DNA of 64,000 nt from Ipomoea triloba (Eukaryota > Streptophyta > Magnoliopsida > Solanales > Convolvulaceae), in contig NC_044925.1 of assembly GCF_003576645.1 (NCBI RefSeq), forward strand, positions 8,058,123 to 8,122,122, in the 5' to 3' direction. Positions 24,291-35,494 of this stretch are shown piece by piece; the stretch's first letter is position 1, and each line of letters begins with the position of its first letter. The notes under the pieces are model-generated. The model saw nothing but the letters and a program-made list of their open reading frames with translations. It made no database searches and had not been told where the DNA came from. A program made the position numbers and the translations under genes.

Positions 24291-25463
24291 TCACTCCAAA
24301 AAATACATTTTCTCTTCAATAACATGGACAAAGCTTCTCAAATTTTCAACAGCAAGTACATAATCATTAAGTGTGCATATCTTAAACTTTCTCCACACTT
24401 GTCTTCCACATGCATAAATTAAAATTGTAGAAAGCATTATCCTAGCTCGAATCAAGAACACAATTTCTTCAGTACCATTGGTTGTAATGCTCACGGATTC
24501 AGCTTGGCTAAAGATTTTACACTCTTCCAATGTAAGGGCAACAACCTTGTGCATCTTCCACCTCATTGATTTCTCCCAAGCACAAACAAATATATTGGTC
24601 CTAAGGCCATTCACATGAACATAAATATAAGCTAGTCGATCATTCAATTTCACCCATGATGAATAAATCATTGTTGGCAAAGCACATGAATGCTGGAATA
24701 CATAGGGAAAATGTATCACCATTAAATTCGCCGTCTCAATATCAAATTCAACTATTTCTTGTTTATCCTGACAATTTATCTTGCAATGTATGAAATAGAT
24801 AATACCATCAATTTGAACACTAGCAATGGGCTTGCCAGGAATGTAGTAGTTTATTGGCACTGACCTCCATGATTGATCCACCCCAAGAGTTAAATATCTC
24901 AACATACCCTGGAAATGGCGGTGGGTATCATCACGGTATAATTCTAACTTCAAAACCTTGTACCTTTTTGAAACCGGATCAATGATCCCTAGGACTCTAC
25001 TGCTTTGCAATCTTGCCCGTGGGACCATAACACCCTCACACCCTAACCTGACAAATGTTGGCTGGGTTCTTGGAAGGGAAATATGTTGGGTTGTACTAAG
25101 GTCCCAGAGAGTGATCTCTCCATGGGTGTTGAGCAAACAAAGCTTGCCATCTGCAAAGCTTGAAGAAGCCAGTCCTTTAAAACGATGTAATTCTTCTGAG
25201 CATTGGAGACTGGTGGCTTGGAGCCATCCATGGCTCTCTTCAGTGAAATCCACAGTGTATAGATTTGTGGGATGGGTTGCGGATGGGGAGGAGAAGAGGA
25301 TTGTAAACGCGAAGTGCGGCTTAGGGATTGAGGAATGGAAGAATTTAGAAGTGCACCTGAAAGAGACTGCAGATTTGGGAGGGAGACTGGTGAAAATTTT
25401 GAGAATTATCTCATGGGGGAGAGAAGCTATGGAAGTAGCAGGAGTTGAAGCAGTAGCGTCCAT
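24291..25463 (-). CDS. F-box protein with an F-box-associated C-terminal domain
   Basis: Single-exon gene of 390 codons from the ATG at 25463; a longer start at 25514 would add 17 residues. I prefer 25463 because the frame then opens with an Ala/Ser/Thr-rich leader directly before the F-box. The F-box lies at about residues 11-46 (LPHEIILKIFTSLPPKS, then AVSFRCTSKFFHSSI) and should bind SKP1 in an SCF ubiquitin ligase. The rest, with WDLSTTQHISLPRT and repeated hydrophobic/aromatic beta-strand patterns, matches plant F-box-associated (FBA, DUF295-like) proteins that choose the substrate. The target is unknown. No internal stop. It sits between two related Helitrons on the same strand. Confidence 0.85.
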   Translation of the reverse strand: MDATASTPATSIASLPHEIILKIFTSLPPKSAVSFRCTSKFFHSSIPKPHFAFTILFSSPSATHPTNLYTVDFTEESHGWLQATSLQCSEELHRFKGLASSSFADGKLCLLNTHGEITLWDLSTTQHISLPRTQPTFVRLGCEGVMVPRARLQSSRVLGIIDPVSKRYKVLKLELYRDDTHRHFQGMLRYLTLGVDQSWRSVPINYYIPGKPIASVQIDGIIYFIHCKINCQDKQEIVEFDIETANLMVIHFPYVFQHSCALPTMIYSSWVKLNDRLAYIYVHVNGLRTNIFVCAWEKSMRWKMHKVVALTLEECKIFSQAESVSITTNGTEEIVFLIRARIMLSTILIYACGRQVWRKFKICTLNDYVLAVENLRSFVHVIEEKMYFLE

Positions 25464-25753
25464 TTTCTTGAATGTTTTTTTCGGGTGTTCTTGATCTTCT
25501 GCAAATTCGATCAAGAATTGCTAATTAGGGTTTTGTAAGTTATAAGAAAACGACAAGGATTTGCGTTGCGGATCCACCGGAAAAAAAAACCAGCATGCAG
25601 TACGACGTACCTCGATTAGGGCTGCGATTGTCGGTTGTTTCAGATCGGATTTCGTGTGTGCTACGGCGGAGACGCGGCTGAACAGCGGGGATGGACTTGG
25701 ATCTCTAACCCTAGCACAGCACTACGGCAGTACATAGATATCGATCATTGGGG
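25464..25753 (-). promoter_or_regulatory. Leader and promoter region of the F-box gene
   Basis: Less AT-rich than its surroundings. It is cut off upstream by Helitron copy 2 at about 25754, leaving only some 290 bp of own upstream DNA. No clear TATA box was placed. Confidence 0.3.
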
Positions 25754-27246
25754 CGAATGGTTAATGCCGAATGTTTATATTTAAATAAATATTTAAAAGT
25801 ATATTATATAGGAGGAGTTTATATCTAGGTAATTGAATGTCCAATTTTTTTTATATTTAAATATCTAACTCAAAGTATATGAATCCAAGATAATATAGAA
25901 AACTTTACAACCTTGTAAAATCGATAGTCTAAATATTTTGTCTAAAAATGATAGTCTAAATAAATACTACTTTTAATTTGAATTTTTCTAAGTGTTCTTA
26001 ATTCTCTTTTGAATAACATTGTCATTGTCTTCATCTTTACTATTTGTTCACTTCCTTTTTGTTGGTAGTGTGTTATTTGCAATTCGGTTATTGTTGGTAA
26101 CATAGATGACAACGTCATGCAATGGGATTATGATATAGGAGCTATGAACTTTCTTTTAGGTGTTCTGCTTGGGGTTCATTTGGTTTAACCATTATTGTTG
26201 AATGAGTTATTGTGGATAAAGAAATCCCCAGTTTAAGAAAAAAGATTAAATAAATTAATAACAATTTGAAAATTTAAAATATTATTTATTCCAAAGATGT
26301 TAAAAGGTAGTTTCTCGCTTCAATTTGATGGGTAATGGGTTATTTGAGTACTTTTATTGTCAACAGATCCCCCAAGTAGTTAATATGATTGGTTTCAAAC
26401 TATTTGTTTTTAATTTTTTTCACGGTATTAAAGAAATACATATGTATCATTTTTTTGGTGTAACTACTAATTTATTTAATTCGAGTAAAATAGAGTGATT
26501 TCGCTTCAATTTGTTGGGTTATTTGAGTACTTTCTTTGTCAACCAATCACTAAGTAGTTAATATAATTAGCTTCAAATTATTTTAAATTTTTTTTCATAG
26601 TATTAATAGAATACTGGTGAATAAATATATAACATTATTTTGTACTATAACTTTGATATTTAATTACAAGATATTGTAAAAATAAGATAATGGACAATGT
26701 AATGAATATCAATTGATAAATTCGAATGTAAATTAAAGAATCTTTGCATGAGAGAAAATAAAGACAATATAACTAATGGAATTATTTCTCTTATTTAATT
26801 TAATTTTTTGATAATGAATAATTTTTTCAAATAAAGGTACTGTAGACACATAATTCTAAATTAAAGAAATACATATGTATCATTTTTTGTTGTAGCTACT
26901 AATTTATTTAATTTAATAAGAGTAAAATAGAGTGAGAAACTTAATTATGTCAAATTTGATTGAGATGAGGTTCGAACCTAAGACCTTTCTTATAGAAATT
27001 AATGGGTAAGTTAAAAGTTAACGGAATATTAACGGAGAAGAGAATATTTAACGGAAAACTTAACAGATAATCATAAAAGTATGGTTAAATTAGGTAATCT
27101 CTATTAATAATATTAATCTGAATTATCTTAACCATCTATTTGATTAAATAATTCATCTGAACCATCCATTTGATTAAATAATTTGACCGCCATTTTTTCT
27201 ACTCACTTTAGGTCTAACTCACTTTGGCTCTTATTAGTATAGTAGA
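25754..27246 (-). mobile_element. Non-autonomous Helitron, copy 2, 3' terminus missing
   Basis: Collinear with copy 1. Matching words include AATGTTTAT..TTTAAATAA, AGTATATGAATGCAA-like, the GGGTAAGTTAAAAGTTAACGG word and GGCTCTTATTAGTATAGTAGA. The 5' end TCTACTATACTAATAAGAGCC at 27246 is preceded by A (A/TC rule). At the other end similarity to copy 1 stops at CGAATGG (25754), just before the hairpin and CTAG, so the transposition terminator is absent. Confidence 0.7.
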
Positions 27247-27495
27247 TAATATAAGGTAAGAAGAGAAGAAAAGTTGAAAAAAATTATTAAGTGTACAAAG
27301 AAGTCATATACTATCAAAATTACAACAATAAAAATAAAAATTTAGAATAACATAGCATTTTACTTTTTGTAAATACTAAAACTCAAAAAGAAACAAAAAT
27401 AGAGTTAAATATTTGAAATTATAATTGAAAATGTCCCTTGTTTTTGAAGAGTAAGTCTATCATTTCCAATCCCAAGATCCCACTTCTGCAGAGGA
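27247..27495. other. Intergenic, no feature seen
   Basis: Short AT-rich gap between Helitron copy 2 and the stop codon of the zinc-finger gene. It probably includes that gene's 3' untranslated region. Confidence 0.4.
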
Positions 27496-29043
27496 TTACA
27501 TGCTGGGCTGCAGCTCCTGGCCATCGTCCGCGTTTGGGTACGTTACACACTTGAAAACTTTGCACTTCCAACACAAAAGGTACCCAATCTGCAAACACCA
27601 AACTAAACAAATTAATCGGATTGACGATGGCAAACACATCTCACTCTCGTTCTTAATTCACCAGGATTCATGAATGTATGGATTAGTGTTTAAGGAAGAA
27701 ACTTACAGCCCTGCAAGAAGGACAGCGCCGGTATATCTTCTTATTAGTTTCAGACTGTACATTGGTCTTCTGCCCTTTACAAAAATCACACAGTAGCCAT
27801 CCTCTGCCACCACAAGGCTCGCATTGTATTCCCAAATCAATCTATAATATACAAACAAATGTATGGTTTGCTTCTAATGAATACAAATCGAATTCAACAA
27901 ATGTTGGGCGGAGGCCAGTAAAGGGCCAAGTCTAGCATTTGATGGCTAGGGAACTGTTGGGCAGAGGCCGATAAATGGCCAAGTCCAGCACCCTACCTCT
28001 GAAAAATGTGGTAGTCGGAAATAAAGTTATGCCCTCGCTCTAAGCTATAGCTTTTGGCATACTGGTAAGCGTGTGATCTAACAAGTGGTATTAGAGTCAA
28101 GTCAGGTGTTGGGAGGGGGAATTGTTGGGTCAAGACCAGTGATTGGCTAGCGATTGTTAGACAGAAGCAGAAAAGGGCCAAACCCAACACCCTGTCTCTC
28201 GAAAATGAGATGACAGTATAAGGAAATAAAGTTGCGGGTAAGCACCTGATCCTAACAACAAATATATAAATCTAGCAGAACTGCTGACACAGACTAAAGG
28301 CAAGGATGGCTGGATGAATGTTTTGCAGATTGCTGTAACAGACAACTAGACACCTCAGCATTGATCATGGATAAAGCAAGTAAGATCAAATGTAGCATAA
28401 AAAACACATAATATTATGCCCTTTCATCAGAGTACTAAGACAAATTTGATCAATTTTAAAATTACGAATTAAAAGTGAAAAAAAAAATACCATTGGACTA
28501 AATCAGAATTAACTCTTTCAATGCAGACTGTTGTACTCATGTATAAGAGAATCTTCAATTCAAAGGCCACAACCTCATCCTCAGAACCATCCATATCATC
28601 TTCCATGTAACCTCATCCTCAGACTGTAAATTTCTATTCTATTCTATTCAATTAAGACATACATACAGATTAAACAAGTTTTTAGTTGAAAGACCAAAAT
28701 TTAAAGTCTCAAACAAAGATTTCTGGGTCATTCGCCATCCATTTTGCGGGCCATAAACTTGGAATTTTACCAATTTCGGAACTTAATTAGCAACTCAACT
28801 CAAGTAAACAAAGCTTCAATCTCATTTTAGGGTTTAGTGTTCATGAGTAAATGGATTCCATTTCACTTATGTACAGAAGAAAAAAAAAATTAAGAGGATT
28901 ATATAGTTTACCTGCTGCTGAACCGGCGTACAGCGCACCGGTCTTAGGAACACCCGAGAGGGATGGATCGGAGGCGTGGCCGGCGTAACCGGAAAATCAA
29001 GACTCCGGCAAGCAATTTCAGCTATGGTCAAGGGAATAGCCAT
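27496..29043 (-). CDS. Small DnaJ-type cysteine-rich zinc-finger protein, 3 exons, probably plastid-targeted
   Basis: Exons 29043-28912, 27841-27707 and 27588-27496 (44, 45 and 30 codons plus stop) are joined by phase-0 GT-AG introns and give 119 residues. The first exon is rich in Ala, Ser, Pro and Arg with few acids (MAIPLTIAEIACRSLDFP...), like a chloroplast transit peptide. Exons 2-3 carry four Cys-x2-Cys pairs at residues 51/54, 62/65, 84/87 and 95/98, in CEPCGGRGW, CDFCKGQ, CPSCRAIGY and CWKCKVFKC. This is the zinc-binding pattern of the DnaJ cysteine-rich domain without a J domain. Relatives such as BSD2 and LQY1 act as plastid chaperones or thiol-disulfide helpers. The function here is inferred only, from the fold. 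The best match I recall is an uncharacterised Arabidopsis DnaJ-related family. Confidence 0.82.
27890..28200. repeat. Three-copy repeat in intron 1 of the zinc-finger gene
   Basis: Variants of 'tgttgggcagaggccgataa' followed by 'gggccaagtcyagcacc' occur at about 27903, 27955 and 28155. A word 'acaagtggtattagagtca' (28080) resembles a degenerate primer-binding site, so this may be an old retroelement piece. Confidence 0.4.
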
Positions 29044-29223
29044 TTTAGTAGTAAGAGTTATTTTAAATTACTTTTATTTTATTTTTTTCCTCAGCCTAAC
29101 AGATTTATTCCTATCTTTGGCGCTTCAGAATGACGTCTTTCCCACCACAAGTAGTTATCAGTTATGGAGTGGAAATTACAACTCTACCCTCACCATGTTT
29201 GTCCAGCTGGAGTAGGTAGGGGT

Positions 29224-29801
29224 GGGTTGTTATGCCGTGGACCCAGGTCCACCTTGCAAGGTGGACTTGGGTCTACATTCACATACACTATACTCTACAT
29301 TCACACACACTATACTCTACATTCAGACTTTGTAAACTCCACATTCACACATTACAGGATTATATGTTTAGTAACTATATTACCACTGTTATGCATTCAC
29401 ACATTCAAAACTCTATATTCACAGGTCCTATACTCCATATTCACAACTTGAGAACTACACATTCACACATTAGAGAGTTACAAGTTGCTATAACTTCTTA
29501 ACTCTATTACAGATTCACACATGCATAGCTCTACATTCACGATTTCTATACTCCATATTCACAATTTGAAACCTCCACATTCACACATTTATGGGCAACT
29601 CTACATTCACACAATCATAAATCTACATTCACGATTTTTATACTCTATATTCACACTTTGAAACCTCTGCATTCACACATTTTTGGACAACTTTATATTC
29701 AGCAATATGTTTACTAATTAAAAAAAAAAACATAAAAACAACGTAGTTTTGGACCCAGGTCCACCTTACAAGGTGGACGTGGGTCCACAGCATAATTTGC
29801 C
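29224..29801. mobile_element. Small MULE-like element, 578 bp
   Basis: A perfect 10-bp target duplication AGGTAGGGGT (29214-29223 and 29802-29811) flanks inverted ends GGGTTGTTATGCCGTGGACC and GGCAAATTATGCTGTGGACC (the latter read from the right). The ends continue as an internally palindromic 'aggtccaccttgcaaggtgg' stretch. The interior repeats 'ctacattcacacactatact' words many times. No coding capacity. Confidence 0.8.
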
Positions 29802-29959
29802 AGGTAGGGGTAAAGGCGGCCTATTTTCTGGGTGCAATTAGGGCCATACACAATTACACATAGCTTGTTGGGCAAATTTTGGTCCATTTAACGTGAATCT
29901 ATGGGTTGTATTTTATTTTCGTTTTTCATATATATTAATTTCATTATAGTAATATATTA

Positions 29960-30124
29960 ATTCTTTTTGAGTACTATGACTATGTTACAAATGTAATATA
30001 TGTTCATAACTACTTTCTCAACCTATTAAAGCACAAAGAGTCAATACCGCTGCACTGGGACTTGAAGCCATGACTTCCCATTTGAGAGAGTCACTTCGTG
30101 CCACTAGACCACACGGTTATTGGC
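29960..30124 (-). mobile_element. tRNA-derived SINE (Au-like)
   Basis: On the minus strand a pol III box A-like GTGTGGTCTAGTGG and a box B-like GGCTTCAAGTCCC are followed by 'aataggttgagaaagtagtt', 'atgaacata' and a CAAAAAG tail. The tail matches that of the SINE at 45075-45275. The target duplication is not clear. Confidence 0.65.
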
Positions 30125-31400
30125 AAAATATCATTTAATACTCAGATTCATTTTATACATACAATAGGTTCATTATAAGAATACTTGAAAGTTAGTTTTA
30201 GTGGTGATATGAAAATTAAGAGTATCGTCTTCAAATAATGACTTTATGGGAACTTAAGTAATGAGAGGTTAAGCACGTGTTCATATAGTGTTTGAAAGCT
30301 AACTAATATATAGTTGAATATTGCATGTTCTAATAATATATAATGTCGACAAGCAAGTGAATTAAAAGATAATTGATGAAATAGAAAATTGAACCAAACA
30401 TCCTTGCATAGAATCCCTTGTATGTTTGAGGTTTAAATTATGTAATTCTAGATGATGAACTTGGGGAAATAGTTTAAATGTCAATGTCACTCTCGTGATC
30501 AATTGGACTATTTCCTTCAAATTTCATTTTCTCAAAGGTGAGTAAGAAATATGAGAGGTATGACCATAGTGTAGCCCTATTCTCACAGGGGAAACACCAA
30601 TTCTAAGTATATCTTGCATAATTTGGCCATAATTATGAAAGAGTCAATTCAAGTTCACCCAAATCATAACTAAGTTCAACATGAAGTTAATACAAAACCT
30701 AATTTATGCAATTCAATTCGTATTGGGATCCATACTCAATAAAGATCAATTCAAATCCCTAGATATGTTTAACTACTCATAATTGAAATGTAAAACTAGA
30801 AGCAATTGAAATAATAAACATGGAATTCAAAGCTACAAGATATGTAAGATACAAAAATATTAAAGAGAGAACTTAACTTTGATTGAATTTGGCAAAGTAA
30901 GTATGGAAATTGAAGTTGAATGTGTAATTGCAAGTGTTAATCTTCCACTAAATCTTCCCAAAAGATGATGAATTATAAGGGTGAAAGGTTCTAAGAACGT
31001 TTTGTGGAGAGAAAATGTAAAGGAAGAATGGAAAATTTAAAAGATAAAGTAAAAATAACGCCTGCAACAATTTATACTATGGAATCTGTGACAAGTAACT
31101 GCTCCCAGATTGCCTGGTCACGATGGGGGTCACGTCGTGACCTTCATCATGACTAGGCCAGTGCCTTACAAATCGCTAAGGGTCACGATTACCTTCACAA
31201 CGTAAAGGTGATTGCGGGGACCCTTAGTTCCAGCCTTCAGGTCCTAGAGAGTCATGTTGGTGGTCAGGGTGTGACTGCCACCGTGACACCCAACACCTGC
31301 AAGGTGGTCTAGCAGGTCACGATGGAGGTTATGCCGTGACCTTCATCGTGACAAGCTAGGCCACTTTCGGATGGAAACATTCAAAATTAATCAAGACAAT
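30125..31400. other. Non-coding, probably retroelement-derived; palindrome cluster at 31116-31352
   Basis: No gene or RNA. AT-rich until about 31080, then four palindromes of about 37-44 bp centred near 31134, 31201, 31269 and 31334. The block adjoins the minus-strand gypsy-like LTR at 31400-31962 and may be its continuation or a second related LTR. Confidence 0.4.
31116..31352. repeat. Four regularly spaced palindromes
   Basis: Examples: GTCACGATGGAGGT / ACCTTCATCGTGAC (31316-31352) and GTCACGATGGGGGTCACG / CGTGACCTTCATCATGAC (31117-31152). Centres are about 67, 68 and 65 bp apart. Confidence 0.75.
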
Positions 31401-31962
31401 AAATTAAAGCAACAAACTTTCTAGGAAAAGAGTATTATACCTAAGAGAACAAGTGATCTACTTCTTCTTTCTTTTCATCCATCACCTTCAAATCCAAAAC
31501 AAACTAATCTAATCCTAATGGGAATGTAGGGGTTTCCCCCCAAAGGAGAAGAAATGAAGAGAAAATCAGCTCTTGAAAGTTGGAGAGAGCCCCCCACTTT
31601 CTGAAATGAGGAAGAGGGGTTTAAATAGCTGTTCGGAAGTCGAAATCCCGCAGTGCCCTAACTGGCCCGTCCACGCCACCTTCACGCGTGAATGGGGGCG
31701 CGGATGCGTACTGGAATTAGTCCACGCCTCCCCACACGCGTGAAGGCCTCGTGGTGATTTAGTCCACGTTTGTTGCTTCTTTTTTGGCCTCGGACCTTGC
31801 TATATCCTGCGGAAATGACTGAAAACACAACCTTTGAGTCGAATTTGTTGATTTGGTCTTTATTCGAGTCTTTGTGCATGAAAATGCTCATAAATGGGTG
31901 TTAAAACTGCATAATCTTGTCCTAAAATTGACCCTAAACTTGACTGTTCTTGGCGCTTATCA
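31400..31962 (-). mobile_element. Ty3/gypsy-type LTR, minus strand
   Basis: Minus-strand start TGATAAGCGCCAAGAAC at 31962 is typical of Tat/Athila-like LTRs. A TATTTAAACC promoter-like site lies near 31625, followed by CTCTCTCC. It carries two CACGCGTG palindromes (31683-31690 and 31735-31742). The left end is not defined. Confidence 0.55.
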
Positions 31963-31969
31963 AGAGATA

Positions 31970-34192
31970 AGGAAGAAAGAAGAGAAGTTCACACTATCCT
32001 TGAGAAATCTAGGGTAGTAAATGCAATTCTTTGGTCAATTATGCAAATTGTTCTTTCTTTTCTTGGGGCATACCTTGAAGCAAAGGTACATGGGACGCTT
32101 GGTAAGGTCCCGAAATCGGTATGCTTCGAAGGATAGCACATATCGCGTCTAGCCTAAGACGTTAAATGGGGCGCTCTTGGGAGGCACCCCAAGTCTATCC
32201 TGTGCATATTTTTCATTGTTTCTTTTGTGTTTTGTTAGCTTGTTGTTATGTTTTTTCTTTGGTTTCTTTTGAGGTAACATTGTAGGTGATCTTGGTGCTA
32301 TGCCATGAAAAATTTGATCCGAAATTGACCAAAAGTGGAAGGCAAAAGCGGGGAGATGGAGAAAAGTTTCAGCACTGCGGTTCCACGTGGCCCTCACGCG
32401 TGGAGCCCACGTGGAACATTTCTAGTGCTGATCCACGTGGCTCTCCACGCGTGGAACCCACGTGGACAGGGTCTGACAAGGTGTCGTGCATTGTGTTCTT
32501 TTTCTTCCAATTTTTAGGAATCTCCAAGGTTTGGTCGTGCCAAGAATCATCTCTTATATTGTTTTTTCATGTCTTCTTGTTGCTTTTGTTTTAGTTACTT
32601 ACCTTGTTTTAGGATTTATGCTTTGATGCTTTCATTGTGAATAAAAGTGTTCTGCTACACCATTGCACTTCAATTGGTTGTCTTCTTACACTAACATTGT
32701 CTCATGTAGCTTGGAGAATGGAGGCTAAATAGATGTTGGAAGCTTAAAGTGTGGAAAGGAAGGGATGTTCACTTAGTTGTAAACCTCTTATCCCTTCTAA
32801 TTTTTATGCCCCGTTATTCAATTCTAGAGTTGTTGTACACGTTCCTTGCACACTTGATAAGCACATGCTATTTTGCACCTACAAAATGCTATGTTGTTGA
32901 TATCCCACACCCCTGGAAACACTTCTAAAGTGTGGAAAGGGTTTGATTGATTTTGAATGACCGTGCTCCTTTATTCCACTTGGTCCTCATGGCAACATCG
33001 AGGACGATGTTTGTTTTAAAGTGTGGATAGGACGCACATTATGCTTAAATTGTGTTGTTACTTGATTGATATGTTGGTCTTGTCTTATGGGTGTATTTGA
33101 TCTTTAGAGAGTGCGTCATTGTTCGCATTATCTAGGGAGAAAGTTAATCATGTGCCAAAAATAAAAAGTTTTTCTCTTTGAATATCCATGGGAAGTACCC
33201 CTTCTTTACCAAGCAATTGCTTTGACCAAATGAGCTTTAAATTCTTCTATGCTTGCATGACATTCACCTCTTATTTTGCTTAGACCTTAGTCAATGATCT
33301 CTCGAAGTGGGAGTATGCACCCCTTAATTTTAGAAAGATAAGTGAAGGCGAAGCCTAGAATTGAACTAATCTTGGTAGGGCATGGGGCAAAAGGTGAGCC
33401 TATGGTGAGAAATGTGAGTAAATCTCGATTTCCCAAGTAAAAGGCGTGAGGGGTTGAAATGAAGAAAGTTTGAAAAGAAAAGGCTTAAAAATTGGCCACT
33501 CCCAGAGGTAAGATCCGAGGTGAGCCATCTTGCTAGGATTTTGGGCAACCATTGCACCGTCTTCGAACAAGCGTAGAGCTCTACGTAAAGTCGGTTGTCC
33601 CAACGACGTTATCCTAGAAGATGAGAAAATAGAGAGGAGGTGAGCCAACCCGCTTGGATTCGGGTACCCATTGCACCGATCTTCAAAAAAGCATGGGGCT
33701 CCATGTGATGTTGGGTGCCCGATGGTGTTATCCAAGGGGGCTGAGAAGAAAGAGAGACCGCCCAAGCCATTGGCGGTGAGCGGTCCATGCCCCTACCCTC
33801 ATTTACTTTTATGCTTAAGGGCTTCAGCGTTAAGGGTGGTTTATTGGTTGTGGTGTGCACATCGTTCCCACTAGGGGGCTCGGCTTGAAGGCTTTTGTAA
33901 AATTGGAGGAGAATCTAACTTGGATTGCATGCTTGGTTGTGTGAAGGGTGTGTGTTGAATAGTCCAAATGAGACCATAGGGCTTTTGCTTCGTTTGTATA
34001 TTCTAAGAGTGTATGGCATGTGGTTACCATCCCTTGTAGATAATATGGGGGATCTCACCCTCTCCGGTTGGCTACATCCTAGATTTGCTAGACCGATTAA
34101 TCGATTGAGTAACATAGCTATCTTTGGCACTTAAATGATTTGGGCTTGGTTGTGAATTGCTTGAGGACAAGCAAACTAAAGTGTGGAAACTT
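31970..34192 (+). mobile_element. 3' internal non-coding region of a Ty3/gypsy (Tat/Athila-like) element
   Basis: The stretch 'cgtctagcctaagacgttaa' followed by 'gggcgctcttgggaggcacccc' (32146-32190) resembles the conserved spot after integrase in plant Tat/Athila elements. The region ends with TTGAGGACAAGCAAACTAAA and a purine-rich GTGTGGAAAC just before the LTR at 34193. No gag-pol remains. A diverged 134-bp-scale duplication is at 33500-33740 ('ggtgagcca...ccattgcaccg' twice). Short open frames here are not protein-like. Confidence 0.6.
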
Positions 34193-35494
34193 TGATAAGT
34201 GCCAAAAATATATATGATTTGTGGGGTAATTAGGATGTATATTGTGCTATAATTGAAGTTCTTTAGGCCTAAAACATGCTAGAGTAGCTCAATTTCATCG
34301 CATATAGGTTTAGGCACTAATTGAGGGTGTGTTTGCTAAAAATTGCACAAAGCTGAAATTTCGTAGAGAATTCCGGCGACAGCTCGGTAAAATGGGGATA
34401 ACTGGAGCTAGGAATGTCCAATTGAGGTGAGACAAGTTGCTATCGAACCACAACTTCAAGGGCTACAACCTAGAAGAAGATAACAACGGCTAAATTTGGG
34501 TCCACGTAGCCTCCACGCGTGGATTACACGTGGATCAATTCCAGTGCGTGTCCATGTGACCATCCACGCGTGGATGTGCACATGGACAGGACATGCGAAA
34601 AGAAAATTAAAGAGAGAAATTTTGGGAAGGCTATTTAATGAAGCTAGTTAGAAATTTCCAGGGGTTGGATCATTTTTAGAGTTTTACAATTTTAGATTTA
34701 CAATTCTTAGAGAGCATTTTAGATAGAGAAACACATAGAGTTCCAAATTGTTGAAGGATTTAAGATCAAGTGTGATCATTCTTCTCTTAGCTTGGTAATC
34801 TCTTTGTTTTGATTTAGGTTTTCATTTGATTTTGATGATTGCTATGTTCAAGTAGTTTGGAATTGGAGATTGGATGTTCCAATCTAGCTTAATGCTTTGA
34901 TGTGATTTACTTTTACCAATTGATTCTAAGTGATGTTGATTTGGGATCTATTTTCTTGTGCGGTTGATGATTGACTTGATTTGTGCCTAATTGTGGCCAC
35001 ATTAGGTAGCAAAGTTAGGGGAAGTGTGGATTGTGCGATAGCGAATCCACACGAGTCCTAATCAACCACATCCCCGCCCTTAATCCGGAAGGATGAGGCC
35101 TGGGAGGAGTGGTAGACCAAGTGTTTGATGAAATGCCCCAACCGAATGAGGACTTGGGAGTCCGAGTGTGACGCCACTCGGTGATGGTGCCGTAAGCTCC
35201 CAAGAATGAGCCCGAGTCACATTGCTTAGAACCCCGTAGAAATGTCAAACACGAGAGCTAGTTAGGACATCCATCTCCTCGTTTTCTTTTGCTTATTTTC
35301 CTTTGGTTGCCTTTGTTTACCTTGTTCCCCATGCCTCCTTTTGCCTTAGTTGATTTTTACAACTCTTGCCTAATAACATCCTAAATGCCAATGCGTGATT
35401 CAATTCCAATTTGTCATCTTTGAGAACATGACACTCGGGAAGTTCCTTTCTCCGTTTTACCCTTCATTCCATCGCCACTAAAACTACTCCTTCA
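34193..35494 (+). mobile_element. Ty3/gypsy-type 3' LTR
   Basis: It begins TGATAAGTGCCAAAAATA immediately after the purine-rich tract and carries the paired CACGCGTG palindromes (34514-34521 and 34565-34572). A TATTTAATGAAG promoter-like site is at about 34630. The right end is uncertain; similarity to Sirevirus pol starts at about 35495, so the LTR either ends there or is cut by it. Confidence 0.6.

Noticed and set aside
24958..25494. 178-codon plus-strand frame
   Set aside because: Antisense shadow of the F-box gene.
27988..28345. Minus-strand frames at 27993-28190 and 28157-28345
   Set aside because: They lie in intron 1 of the zinc-finger gene, over a repeat, and resemble nothing.
33366..34134. 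Clustered 60-120-codon frames on both strands
   Set aside because: Located in the non-coding 3' interior of a gypsy element; not related to gag-pol or to known proteins.
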